From Pyropia yezoensis (taxonomy: Eukaryota > Rhodophyta > Bangiophyceae > Bangiales > Bangiaceae): a DNA stretch of 64,000 nucleotides. The notes beneath the pieces were generated by a model. That model saw only the letters and a program-made list of their open reading frames with translations, searched no databases and had not been told where the DNA came from. Made by a program: the position numbers and the translations under genes. The DNA lies in assembly GCA_009829735.1 (NCBI GenBank), contig CM020618.1, positions 13,808,568 to 13,872,567 on the forward strand. The letters run 5' to 3'. Below, in pieces: positions 11,257 through 21,049 of the stretch. How positions within the stretch are numbered: the first letter of the stretch is position 1; every line of letters begins with the position of its first letter.

Positions 11257-12252
11257 ATGTCGGCTGACCGCAACTACCAGCCGCGCAGCTCGGATGACGA
11301 CACGGGGGAGCGGCACGGGCGCCGGCCCCCCCGGCGGTCCTCTCGGTTGGCCGAGCGGGCTGGGCGCTCATCGGAGAGAGCGGAGGCGGATATCGCGGTG
11401 TTGACGGGTAGCGGAGCGGTCGGGTACTCGGCGGGGGTCCACGGGGGGGCTCGTGTCCCCCCGCCCATCATCGATTTGACCGATGACACGGCCACAGATC
11501 CTGTCGATGCCTCCCAGGGTGCAGCGGGCATGCCGGGGTCATCCACAGCCGCGACGGCGCCCGCCCGCTCTCTGAGCGCCGCGCTCGACAACCTCAGCAC
11601 GGCGGCGACGACGCCCCATGGCTCGCGTGGCCAGGATGTCTTTGTGATGGGCCGTGTACCACAGGCGGGCTCTATCCCACAGGGGGGGTCCGCGGCGGGG
11701 GTGGTGGCGACTGCCCCCCCGTCTGGGCCGGTGGCCAGCGCCCCTGTGGCGCACGGGCCGTGGCCGGCACTGCCAGCGGGTCTGCGCGTGCCCGTGATGC
11801 ACGTCGATGTCTCGCTTCCGGGCATGTCCCCGGTGCCTGATGTGGGTACGATGCGTGCGGTTTATGTGGCGACTGCCCCCCCGTCTGGGCCGGTGGCCAA
11901 CGTCCCTGCGGCGCGCGGGTCGTGGCCGGCACTGCCAGCGGGTCTGCGCGTGCCCGTGGGGGGCGCTGGCGGCGGGGCCGGTGGCATGTGCCCGGTGCCC
12001 GCATGGGCAATGTCCATGCTCCCGTCGTTCCCACTGCAGGCTGCGGACGCGGCTGGTGCTGAGGACCCGTGCAGTATCTGTTTGGAAGAGTTTCAGGCTG
12101 GGGACAAGGTGCGCCGCCGGCCGTGTATGTGCGTGTTTCACAGCGGCGAGATTGAAGAGTGGTTGTCACACAAGGGCAACTGCCCTGTGCTTGTCATGCG
12201 GACCGTGGTTGAGTACCTCGGCTCCTCTGAGCGCTTTACGGGGAGTGAGTAG
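11257..12252 (+). CDS. RING-like protein with a SUMO-interacting motif
   Basis: A 331-residue protein. Residues 1-60 are polar and basic. PPIIDLTDD near residue 70 is a textbook SUMO-interacting motif. The middle is Pro/Ala/Val-rich and holds an internal duplication of about 54 residues beginning VATAPPSGPV (copies from about 11704 and 11866). The C-terminal 60 residues hold a RING-H2-like signature: CSIC, then PCMCVFH, then EEWL and NCP. The usual GH is MC here, the next Cys position is not obvious, and the last pair reads CPVL, so zinc coordination is incomplete. The layout resembles SUMO-targeted ubiquitin ligases, but catalytic activity is doubtful. The ATG at 11257 is the first in frame after a pyrimidine tract. 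Confidence 0.7.
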   Translation: MSADRNYQPRSSDDDTGERHGRRPPRRSSRLAERAGRSSERAEADIAVLTGSGAVGYSAGVHGGARVPPPIIDLTDDTATDPVDASQGAAGMPGSSTAATAPARSLSAALDNLSTAATTPHGSRGQDVFVMGRVPQAGSIPQGGSAAGVVATAPPSGPVASAPVAHGPWPALPAGLRVPVMHVDVSLPGMSPVPDVGTMRAVYVATAPPSGPVANVPAARGSWPALPAGLRVPVGGAGGGAGGMCPVPAWAMSMLPSFPLQAADAAGAEDPCSICLEEFQAGDKVRRRPCMCVFHSGEIEEWLSHKGNCPVLVMRTVVEYLGSSERFTGSE

Positions 12253-13799
12253 CCGCTTGCATGACCTGGTGTCGCCGTCACCGGGCGGGTCGTGGAATGG
12301 GGCTGTGCAGGCGCAAGTACATGGCCTGCCCCACCCAATCCATGGAGCACGTTGCATTGCACCGGCGGGGTGGACCAGGGGCGAAGGGTGGTCTGCTGGG
12401 GCGTGGGTGTCGGGCGGGCGTGCGAGGGGGGCGGCAGGTGTTGGGTCCCCAAGCGTAAATGTAGCGCGCGGGGGGCCCACACTTTACCCTTGAGTTGATT
12501 GGCGAGTGCAAGGCTGGCGAGGGCTATGACCGGGTCAGGGTGTTCGCCCTGCCCACGTCACGCTGGTGGTGACTGTCGGGCGCGGGGAGAGGCCCGGTTT
12601 TTCACAGATGAACCACCGCAAAGAACTTGGCACTCGTGCACGCGCACACATTAAGCGTATCGCCGGGCAGTCTTGAACTCCCGCCCCGCCTGCGACCGCG
12701 CGCGTCGCCTCGCATTCCGCTCCCGCCAAACCGTCTGCGTGTGAACGCCCTTCTACTCGTTGCTGTACTACACGCTTGCCCCGCTACGGACCCCCCCCAG
12801 AAGGGGAAGCGCCGGCGAGACCCCATTTTTGTGAGAAGCATGAGGACAACCTTGTCGAGGGGTATGCGCAGAGTTTTTTTTTTTTTTTTTCTTTTGCCAG
12901 CACATGCTAAAGGTTCAGGAAGACGCCCTCAATCGGGCTTGCGGGTTGCGGATGCGATTGCGAAACCCCTCTCGCGGTACCGTCCGCCCCAGCTTTCTCT
13001 ATTTTTTTGTGTACTTTCTGTTGACGTTTCGTCGGCCGACGCACGCACGCGCTGCATATGTAGATACGATCATCATGTGAGGCATCATGCGCTGTGCTAT
13101 TTATTTACAAAAGCATATGACGCGGAGGGCGTACCTCTGTCTCCCGACCGTCCCCTGCATGTGCGCCCCACAGCCGCTGTCAAAACGGACCGGCATTGTA
13201 CTGTGGAAAAGGGAAACCCGCTATGGAAGGGCTATGAACGCGCATTCCTCAGCTGGGGGTGCTGGACGTTAAAGAGTGCTGGCTGGCTGATACTCACCCA
13301 GTCATCGAGACCCGACCGCGTGCTGAGTTTTTATCGGTTAATGCTCGCGAAGTCGTCACCCGGAGCCTTCCCGCAAATGTGTGCCCCGCAAATTTTCGCG
13401 TAGGGGGGGGGGGGGGGCCTCCCCCGGGGGGGGGGGGGAGGGGGGGGGGGTGTGCGTTGCGGCTCGAATTGCGTTGGACACATGCACACGCGCGTGCGGG
13501 TGTGGGCGCGCGCAGGGGGACAACGTGAAGAGGGGTCCAAGCGGGGGGGTAGCCTGCGGAGCGCAAAGGACCGCTTGCATTTCTGCGTTCATGGTCCACA
13601 GCAATGCAGGACGCCAATAATATCGCCAGGCAGTGCAAGGAGTGTTGACTGACCCATCACCTGGCGCGCACAGGCGAGCAGAGTGGAATTTATCGCGTCA
13701 AGAGGAAAACATGTCCTAAAACAACCTCTGTACGTACGGTCGTTTTTCCTTGACCATTTATTAATTTGCCGCTCTGATTTCGAAACGGGGTGCTGTGAC
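12253..13799. other. No gene recognised; G-rich tract at 13405-13450
   Basis: Several short frames overlap on both strands without recognisable motifs. A run of G interrupted by one C/T-rich palindromic step (GGCCTCCCCCGGGG) occupies about 13405-13450. A T-rich run lies near 12877-12891. Confidence 0.45.
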
Positions 13800-15240
13800 G
13801 CGCACGCATTCGTGCACCCACGCACGCATTTGTGCACCCACGCACGCGCGCATGCATGCGCGCGGCGCCCGATGAACGGGCAAGCACGCGCGCATGCGTG
13901 CACGCGCGGCCCCGTCCCCCCACCGCTCTCCCCGCCGCGCTCTGTGCGTCCAACCCCCCACCCCTCCCTTTCCTGGTTGTGCCGCGCCCTCTCACTCTCA
14001 CCCTCTCCACGGTGTGCCGCGCCCCCTCCCTTCACCCACCCTCCCTTTCCCGGTTGCGCCGCGCCCTCTCCCCTATTCCCAACCACCCTCTCCACGGTGT
14101 GCCGCGCCGCCTCCCTTCCCACACCCCACCCCCCCACCCCCCCCGCTGCTGGTTGCGGCCAAGGCGGCGGGTTGTGTGGTGTTGGCGGCGACCGGACCGG
14201 TGCGTTTATTGTGGGGGGGGGGAGGGGAGAGGAGGGGGCGTAAGGACGAGGGGGGGAGAGTGTGGGAGGGGTGGGGTGGAGGATCGGCGGCCGGCCGGGG
14301 GGGAGCACGGGCACGGCGGCTCTGTTGGGGGAGGGGGGCAGGTCGCGCCAGCACCGGCGGCGCGGTTTCTTGAAACCGCGCCGCCGCCGCTGCTGGTGTG
14401 CTGCCCCCAAGCCGCGCCCCCACCCCACGGCCGCTGATTCTCTGCCGTGCCCTTTTCGCCTCTTTCCCCCCACCCCCCTCCCCCACCTCCTCCCCCCCCG
14501 CAGGTGGCAGCGGCCAAAGCGGCAGGAGGTGGTAGTTGCGGCGGTTGTAGCGGCCGGACCGGTGCGTTTGTTGCGGGGGGGGGGGGGGAGAGGAGGGAGC
14601 GTAACGAGGAGGGAGGGAGAGTGTGGAAGGGGTGGGGTGGCGGATCGGCGGCCGGCCGAGGGGGAGCACGGGCGCGGCGGCTCTGTTGGGGGAGGGGGGC
14701 AGGTCGCGCCAGCACCGGCGGCGCGGTTTCTTGAAACCGCGCCGCCGCCGCTGCTGGTGTGCTGCCCCCAAGCCGCGCCCCCACCCCACGGCCGCCGATT
14801 CTCTGCCGTTCCTGTTTTTGCTTTTTCCCCCCCACCCCCCTCCCCCCCCCCCCCCCCCCCCGCAGGGGGTAGCGGCCAAGGTGGCGGGTTGTGTGGCGGT
14901 TGTAGCGGCCGGACCGGTGCGTTTGTTGTGGGGAGGGGGGGGGGAGAGGAGGGGGCGTAAGGAGGAGGGGGGGAGAGTGTGGGAGGGGTGGGGTGGAGGA
15001 TCGGCGGCCGGCCGGGGGGGAGCACGGGCACGGCGGCTCTGTTGGGGGAGGGGGGCAGGTCGCGCCAGCACCGGCGGCGCGGTTTTTTTAAACCGCGCCG
15101 CTGCCACTGCTGGTGTGCTTCCCCCAAGCCGCGCCCCCACCCCACGGCCGCCGATTAGCTGCCGTGCCTTTTTCGCCTCTTCCCCCCCACCCCCCTCCCC
15201 CCCCCCCCCCCCCCCCCGCAGGTGGTAGCGGCCATGGCGG
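13800..15240 (+). repeat. Tandem array 1: about 360-bp units with hairpins and poly(C)-CAG
   Basis: Three units follow a CpG/ACGC-rich leader. Each has, in order: the TCGGCGGCCGGCC block, an AGCACGGGC...GGCGGCTCTGTTGG block, a hairpin (14-bp arms GGCGGCGCGGTTTC and complement around TT at 14356-14385 and 14717-14746, a variant near 15073), a GCTGGTGTGCT block, poly(C), then GCAG followed by GTGGTAGCGGCCA. The period is 361 then about 356 bases. The leader and units match array 2 at 27.4-29.1 kb. The last GCAG/GTGGTAGCGGCC junction leads straight into the ParB-like gene. Confidence 0.9.
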
Positions 15241-17621
15241 TGGGCTGGGTGGTGTTGGCGGTATGTGTGGTGCGCGTGGTGGCGACGCCGACACCTCTTC
15301 GTGGCTCTATAGGACCGATGGCACCGGGAGAGGCCTGTGGTGGTGCCCGTGGTGGTGGCCGTGGCGGTGTTGGCGGCGGTGGTGGTGGCGGTTCCCGGGG
15401 TGGTGCCCGGAGCGGTTCCCGTGGCGGTCCCCGTGGTGGCGGTAGCGATGGTGGACGTGGCGGTGCCCGCGGTGGTGGTAGTGGTGGTGGTAGCGGTGGT
15501 GGACGTGGCGGTATCTCTAGTGGTGGCAGCATCGGTCACGGATCCGATAATGGCGACCGAGGAGTCGCCCTGCGAAACGCTGATCGCGACGGACGTGGTG
15601 ACGATGACGGCGGACGTCGGGATAGCCGCGGCACTGACCGACTTGGTCACGCTTTTCGCGACGCCGGCCGGCCTCGCACGACCTGCCGAGACACTACCGA
15701 TCGCGGTCGCGGTCACGCTTGAAGCACCGATCGCGGTGGACGTGGAGGCGATGACGGCGGACGTCGAGCTGATGGCGGCGGACGTCGAGCTGATGGCGGG
15801 GCTGACCGACCTCGCGCGACTTCCCGTGATGCTACTGATCGTGGTCGCGGTCACGCTCGAAGCACCGATCGTGGTGGACGCGGAGGCGATGACGGCGGAC
15901 GTCGGGCCGATGGCGGCGGACGTCGAGCTGATGGCGGGGCTGACCGACCTCGCACGACTTCCCGTGACGCTACTGATCGTGGTCGCGGTCACGCTCGAAG
16001 CACCGATCGTGGTGGACGCGGAGGCGATGAAGGCGGACGTCGGGCTGATGGCGGGGCTGACCGACCTCGCACGACTTCCCGTGACGCTGAGCGTGGACGC
16101 AGTCGTAGCGCCGAGCGTGAAGGTCGGTGTGACGGTCGGGGTGGCGGTGGTGGTGGCGGTGGTGGTGGCGGAGGTGGTGCATCAGCGGGAGCGGGTGGGG
16201 CGGGCCGACCAGGCGGTGGTGGAGATGGCGACGGTCATGGCGTCGCTGGCGGCAGATCTGGTCGTCGTGCTGGCACCGGCGGAGCGAGTGGGTCCGGCGG
16301 ACCGGGCAGTGGTGGAGACGGCGATGGCCGTGACGTCGCTGATGACAGTCGTTCTGACAGCAACTCTCGGGCCCCGTCTGACGATGAGCAGCTACCACCA
16401 GCACCAGGGGATGTTCCAGTACCGCATATGGACAGTGGCGTTGTGACGGCGTCGGCGCCTACATGGGTCGGTCCTACCAGCGACTACGTTATCACGACGA
16501 AGCTGTATGTACCGATCGAGGCCATTCGCATTGCCCCGCGGACGGTGCGTACTATCAACCGCGGCACTGTCGACGAACAGCTGCGGTCGTACCGCGACTT
16601 TGGTTATACGACCACGTACGGAATGATATCCGTATGCGCAGACCCAGAGTGTCCCGGGGCCGAGGATAGGTTCTTACTCGTGGACGGCGCTCATCGACTG
16701 ACGGCGCTGCGGGAGCTGCACAAGGAAGGGCACGCCAACGCTGTCGGTGAGGTGCAAGTGGCGGTCATCGTTCGGCGGGACGGGCAACCCGTGACGCTCA
16801 TGATGGCCCTCACGTTGGGGGTGCGCGCCAACTCGACGGCCGCCAAGGCCAAGGAGATGAGCGACGTGGACAACATCCGCTTCATTACAAGCTGGCTACG
16901 AGAGTACAACGACCGCCAACCTTTGCGCAAGAAGCAGTCTCTGTTCCAGCACAGTATGTCGGACCTCATTCGCATCTTCTACAACTACATGGACAACCGC
17001 AAGCAGGACCCCATGGACGTGGACCTTGCTTACCGTGAGTCCGATGAGGTGGACCGTGAACAAGAGGACCAAGACGACGCGACCGTCAGGGGCGGCCCGG
17101 AAACGTCCCGTATTGGCAAGGCCGTCTTGCGACGCATGATCAAGATTGCCCTGATCTACATTGAGGACAAGCGGTCTCGCGAATACATTATCAAGCGCAT
17201 CACCGACTCTGTGGGCTCACGGGGCGAGCACGCCATGACGACCGAGTCGTGCGCGTCTCCGGCACTTTGCACTTTGGGGGGCGTACCGCTGGTGTACTGC
17301 AATGAGGTGCGCCTGTGGATGCTCCAGGTCGGTTGGGAGTGGACGGGTCGTCGCGACGCGGACAACAATGCCATCCGGCCGCTGACACGGGGCACCGACT
17401 CTGCACTCTTTGCTACTCTTGTCTATTTCGTGCGCTTCGCGATCAACGAAGCGAAGTTGCGGCGCACCCTTCTTCGCATGGCATCGGCCAAGGGCCGTGC
17501 AATTGCAGAGGCGCAGGCGCTTACGGCTGAGTGTGCCGTTTTCACACACAGAGCGCCTCTGACGGACGTTTTGAAGCAGGAGCGTCGCCGACAGAACCTC
17601 TCGCTGCTGGATGAGCTCTAG
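15234..17621 (+). CDS. RG/RD-rich protein with a ParB/sulfiredoxin-like domain
   Basis: One frame runs from the ATG at 15234 to TAG at 17619-17621, broken only by TGA at 15720-15722. The N-terminal third is Gly/Arg/Asp-rich (RGG-like) and includes 46-residue repeats. From the internal ATG at 16428 a 397-residue folded part follows. Its motif LLVDGAHRLTAL (D86 to R90 counted from that ATG) matches the DG-x-HR signature of ParB-N/sulfiredoxin-like domains, which in relatives bind nucleotides or cut DNA. The remaining 270 residues are helical and not recognised; a standard ParB helix-turn-helix was not identified. The safe start is 16428. The TGA arises where sister repeats have CGA, so it looks like a nonsense change. 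Downstream the same frame remains open past the TAG. Confidence 0.65.
15723..16095 (+). repeat. 138-bp coding repeats
   Basis: Copies start at 15723, 15861 and 15999 (the last partial) with AGCACCGATCG. Each full unit encodes 46 residues of the type STDRGGRGGDDGGRRADG. The period is a multiple of three, so the repeats preserve the frame of the ParB-like gene. The codon just before copy 1 is TGA, and just before the other copies it is CGA. Confidence 0.9.
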
Positions 17622-18167
17622 GTGTTGGTCCTTACCAAGTACGACGCTCCGCAGCCACCGGCCCGAGCCGTCTTGGCTGCGGGTGGCGGTGGCGGCGGCA
17701 AGGGCAAGGGCAAGGGTCGACTCGGAAGCAAGGGCACGGCGGCGTCGGGTGGTGCAGAAGACCCTTTCCGGTTTGTCGAAGACCTGTCGTTTGACGAGCT
17801 CTTCTCCCCCGCGTGGGCAGCCAAGGTGCGGGCCTTCATAACCCCTCCCCCGGATGAGCAGGACCGCCCTCTCCCTACTGATTCAGTCACCGCGTCGGGT
17901 ACGGCGCCGGCGGCTACCAGGGCCAGCTTACGTGAAGGGGGTGGCAATAGTGCCGTTGCGGGGACCAGGCCTGATGCCGATGCCCGCATGGGTCGCCGTC
18001 CTACCGGTGGCGATGGTGACGGCGACGGTGACGGCGACGATGCTGGGAGCGGAGCTGGGAGCGGAGCTGGGAGCGGAGGTGGTGGAGGTGATGGTGGGGT
18101 CGGTGGCGGAGGTGATGGCGAGGTTGTAGGTTCACGTGACCGGCACCGACGGGGCCGCTGGTGGTGA
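17622..18167 (+). CDS. Open-frame continuation after the ParB-like gene
   Basis: This frame is the direct continuation of the ParB-like gene after its TAG at 17619 and has no ATG for its first 120 codons. It encodes a GKGKGKG basic-Gly segment, a plausible folded stretch (PFRFVEDLSFDELFSPAWAA), and then a GD-rich linker. It ends where the GD-rich linker of the next frame (+1) begins. I infer that it is the middle part of a larger protein linking the ParB-like part to the dioxygenase part. It might instead be read-through sequence or the product of a splice form I cannot see. Confidence 0.4.
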   Translation: MLVLTKYDAPQPPARAVLAAGGGGGGKGKGKGRLGSKGTAASGGAEDPFRFVEDLSFDELFSPAWAAKVRAFITPPPDEQDRPLPTDSVTASGTAPAATRASLREGGGNSAVAGTRPDADARMGRRPTGGDGDGDGDGDDAGSGAGSGAGSGGGGGDGGVGGGGDGEVVGSRDRHRRGRWW

Positions 18168-20301
18168 CGGTGGTGACGGTGGCGACGGTGGTGACGGTGG
18201 CGACGGTGACGACAATGGCGACGGTGGTGACGGTGGCGACGGTGACGACAATGGCGACGGTGGCGACGGCGAGGGCAGTGGCGTCGGCGAGGGCGGTGGC
18301 GACGGCGGAGGTGGTGGTGACGGTGGCGACGGCGGAGGTGGTGGTGACGGTGGCGACGGCGGGGGTGGTGGGGGCGATGGTGACGGTGGCGAGGGCGGGG
18401 ACGAGGCACCCGCTGTGCCTGACGTTGCGGGCACAGCCGGCCCCGAGAAGCTGGCCAACGGTGGCGACGGTGCCGTCGGCGACGGGGGCGTTCGCAAGTC
18501 AAACCGACTCACGCGCCCGCGCAAATCACCTTCGGAACAGAACGCTTCTGATTCTAGTGGCGGAGCGCCTGTGCCACCGCCCGAAAAGAAGCGTCGCCGG
18601 ACGGCGCCGCGAAAGAAGGGGAAGAGAGGTGCTGGTGCTCCCGGTGGCCGCGGAAGCGCTGGCAGTCAAGGGGGTGGCCGTGGACAAGGTGGCGGCCATG
18701 GGGTGTTTGCTCGCAAGCGCACTGTCACACTAGGGCGTCCAAGTGTTCCAGGAGGCTCTCAGAAGGACGACGAAGAGGCCTATGAGGATACCGTACCCGA
18801 CATTCCGGACAGTATGAAGGAGGCGGCCAAGGAGAATCGCCGGGCATTGGACCTCTCTTCCGGGCCTCGTGATACTGCTGTGCGGACGACGCTGCCGCCC
18901 TTTGCTCTCCTGCTGCCCCTGGAGCACCAGAGCCGTGACTTTGTTCCACGGTCCACGTGGGACGCAATGGGTAATGCAGCGGAGACGCTCATGTGTAACC
19001 GTGGCTTGGCGCTTCTTGACTACACATACCTGGCCCTGGACATGCCCAGCGCCCCCCCCGCCGCAGTGGAGCGCGATCGACATATCCCCGACACCCGTTT
19101 GCTGCTGACCAACCTAGCGCGTATCCAGTACGGGACCGAGCTTGTCGAGCGAGGCTGCACGGTGTTCAAGCACGCGATGACCTGCATGACCCGTGTGGAG
19201 GGTGGTGGTGGCGCGGAAGTCGACGTCGACGGCGCTGCCGTCTCGTCTGGATTATCCACACCCCCGACCAAGATGGACCTCGTCGGCAATTTTCTTCATT
19301 CTGTAGTCAACAAGTTTCCGGGTGAAGCCGCGCTCAAGGACGAAGACCCGATGTGGACGCCCATCCACAACGTCGACCTTGGCAAGTTCGACGAAACCGC
19401 AATGAAACGTGGTCAGGGGCGGCTCACCGTGCGACAGTTGGCTCTGGCCGCCAATGGGGACGATAAGGACGCGGACGACTTGTACAAGACCAAGCTGCAC
19501 TGTGACATGCTGATGGCTGCCATGGCTCACCAAGTGCTGGTCGGTGCACAGACGGCGCAGCAGCTTAATGAGCGCCCACTGGTGCGGGTGCCCCAGTCTG
19601 GCGCCCGAGTATTGCTGACCACCTTTCGAGCGGTGCGGCAACAGCCACACGTGGACGCCACTGTCCGGGCCGAGAAACCAGACCCCCCTAGTGACCAGAA
19701 TGCCGACGACAGCCGCCGAGTGCCGCTGCAGACGTTCTCGCGCCCGCGCAGCCACAACTACTTTGCCATGGCGGCCGGTAAGGATGGGTTCACTGTGGTT
19801 GTGTATCCCGGCAGCTTTCACGTTGTCCATCGCCTGGAGAAGAAGCTGGATGTCCCGCATCTGGTGAGACCTGAGAGGGTGGTTGTGCATGCGGGGGGTC
19901 TCCTCGTCGTCCGCGCGGACGTTGCTCACTGTGGTGCCAGTCACGAGGACGATCTCTGGCGACTGCGCGCCGCGCCGGCATTGCTGTCCTGCTCGCACTC
20001 CATCCGGCTGCACCTCTACCTACAACGTTTTGACGAGCCGCTGAAAAACGCCATATACAAGGTCCCGGAGTGGTTGTTTGGTGAGGGCGTTGGCGCCCCG
20101 TGTCTCGAGCCGAGCAAGTGCAAGAATTGTGGCGAAATGGTGTACGCCAGTGACGTGGACGATGCCCACCCTGCAGAAGGGGCGGACGTATCAGAAACCT
20201 CGTCCCGCGACAAGGAAGATCAAGATGATGCAGAGGACTCTCAGCAGTCGAGCTCGTCGGATGAAGACTACGATGCTCGACGGCCGCCGAGGGTTGTGTA
20301 G
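18136..20301 (+). CDS. 2-oxoglutarate/Fe(II) dioxygenase-like protein with GD-rich N-terminus
   Basis: A 721-codon frame. Residues 1-95 are collagen-like Gly/Asp repeats. Near residue 150 there is a strong nuclear-localisation-type cluster (KKRRRTAPRKKGKRG). The C-terminal half carries the double-stranded beta-helix signature: HVD at residues 505-507 (HxD iron ligands), DVAH with His near 598 as the third ligand, and SIR-x-H with Arg near 624 for 2-oxoglutarate. A CKNC pair follows, then an acidic Ser-rich tail. This family oxidises protein or nucleic-acid substrates; JBP/TET-like or PhyH-like roles are possible but not shown. There is no ATG before residue 227, so the true start is probably upstream in another frame, reached by frameshift or splicing near 18130. 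Confidence 0.65.
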   Translation: MTGTDGAAGGDGGDGGDGGDGGDGDDNGDGGDGGDGDDNGDGGDGEGSGVGEGGGDGGGGGDGGDGGGGGDGGDGGGGGGDGDGGEGGDEAPAVPDVAGTAGPEKLANGGDGAVGDGGVRKSNRLTRPRKSPSEQNASDSSGGAPVPPPEKKRRRTAPRKKGKRGAGAPGGRGSAGSQGGGRGQGGGHGVFARKRTVTLGRPSVPGGSQKDDEEAYEDTVPDIPDSMKEAAKENRRALDLSSGPRDTAVRTTLPPFALLLPLEHQSRDFVPRSTWDAMGNAAETLMCNRGLALLDYTYLALDMPSAPPAAVERDRHIPDTRLLLTNLARIQYGTELVERGCTVFKHAMTCMTRVEGGGGAEVDVDGAAVSSGLSTPPTKMDLVGNFLHSVVNKFPGEAALKDEDPMWTPIHNVDLGKFDETAMKRGQGRLTVRQLALAANGDDKDADDLYKTKLHCDMLMAAMAHQVLVGAQTAQQLNERPLVRVPQSGARVLLTTFRAVRQQPHVDATVRAEKPDPPSDQNADDSRRVPLQTFSRPRSHNYFAMAAGKDGFTVVVYPGSFHVVHRLEKKLDVPHLVRPERVVVHAGGLLVVRADVAHCGASHEDDLWRLRAAPALLSCSHSIRLHLYLQRFDEPLKNAIYKVPEWLFGEGVGAPCLEPSKCKNCGEMVYASDVDDAHPAEGADVSETSSRDKEDQDDAEDSQQSSSSDEDYDARRPPRVV

Positions 20302-20563
20302 TACTTGACAGCGTTGTCTCTCTTTTCTCCGACTGCTTTGGTAGTGTTGTTTTCTGTCGTTTGTGGAAAGGTGGAGGACGTGGCCCGTTGGCTTTGTCAT
20401 GTGATAATGTCTCGGCGAGGTGTTCACGCCCAGTCTGCAGGTGTCGATTTTCATAACGAGGACTCTGCACGGCTCGCCTAACTGTCCACGACACAATCAC
20501 GCTGCTGATGAGACGACTCAGTCGGCGTGCGTGCCTCTTGTCTTTGGGCACAACCCCTGGTTA

Positions 20564-20800
20564 GCGTTATGTACATAACGCGACCACTGGACGGGCGCTC
20601 GTGCGACGGGGCAAGAAACATCTGGCAGGATTACATTTGCTCAGCAAGGAAGGGTGGACAAGCCCGCCGCTGTGTCGTTGCGAAAAATCATCCCACCGGG
20701 GCCAGACTGCATTGCAATCTCGTGAGACGCGTTATGTACATAACGCGAGCACGGGCTCGGCGCGGGTGCTCTGACACCTCGCGATGTTATGTACATAACA
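20564..20800. promoter_or_regulatory. Palindrome cluster 1 (GCGTTATGTACATAACGC)
   Basis: Perfect copies lie at 20564-20581 (18 bp), 20728-20747 (20 bp with flanking CG) and 20785-20800 (16 bp, TGTTATGTACATAACA). They sit in the roughly 750-bp gap between the dioxygenase gene and the next plus-strand gene. Their two-fold symmetry is what a dimeric DNA-binding protein would recognise. Confidence 0.85.
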
Positions 20801-21049
20801 AACTCATGGTTCCGATGCTGTAATTCTTTTAAATGCTTGGTAGATATGTTGGTAAAGGACAACTCGGACGAGGCGTTCCCTGTACTGGAAGCAAATTCAT
20901 TTGTACTTAAGGTACGTCCAGTGTCAGTCTCCTTGCCGGTCTCCTCTCGGCACCGTCATCGCCGTTCCTCTCCACGTCTACTGCCGGCACGGTGCGACCT
21001 TGGCTGCGTTCTCTTCCGCAGTTTGTGGCCCCTTCTCTGCGTCACCACC

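Noticed and set aside
14073-15992. 639-codon minus-strand open frame
   Set aside because: It covers array 1 and then the complement of the 138-bp coding repeats; the plus-strand RG-rich frame is the better explanation and continues into a folded domain.
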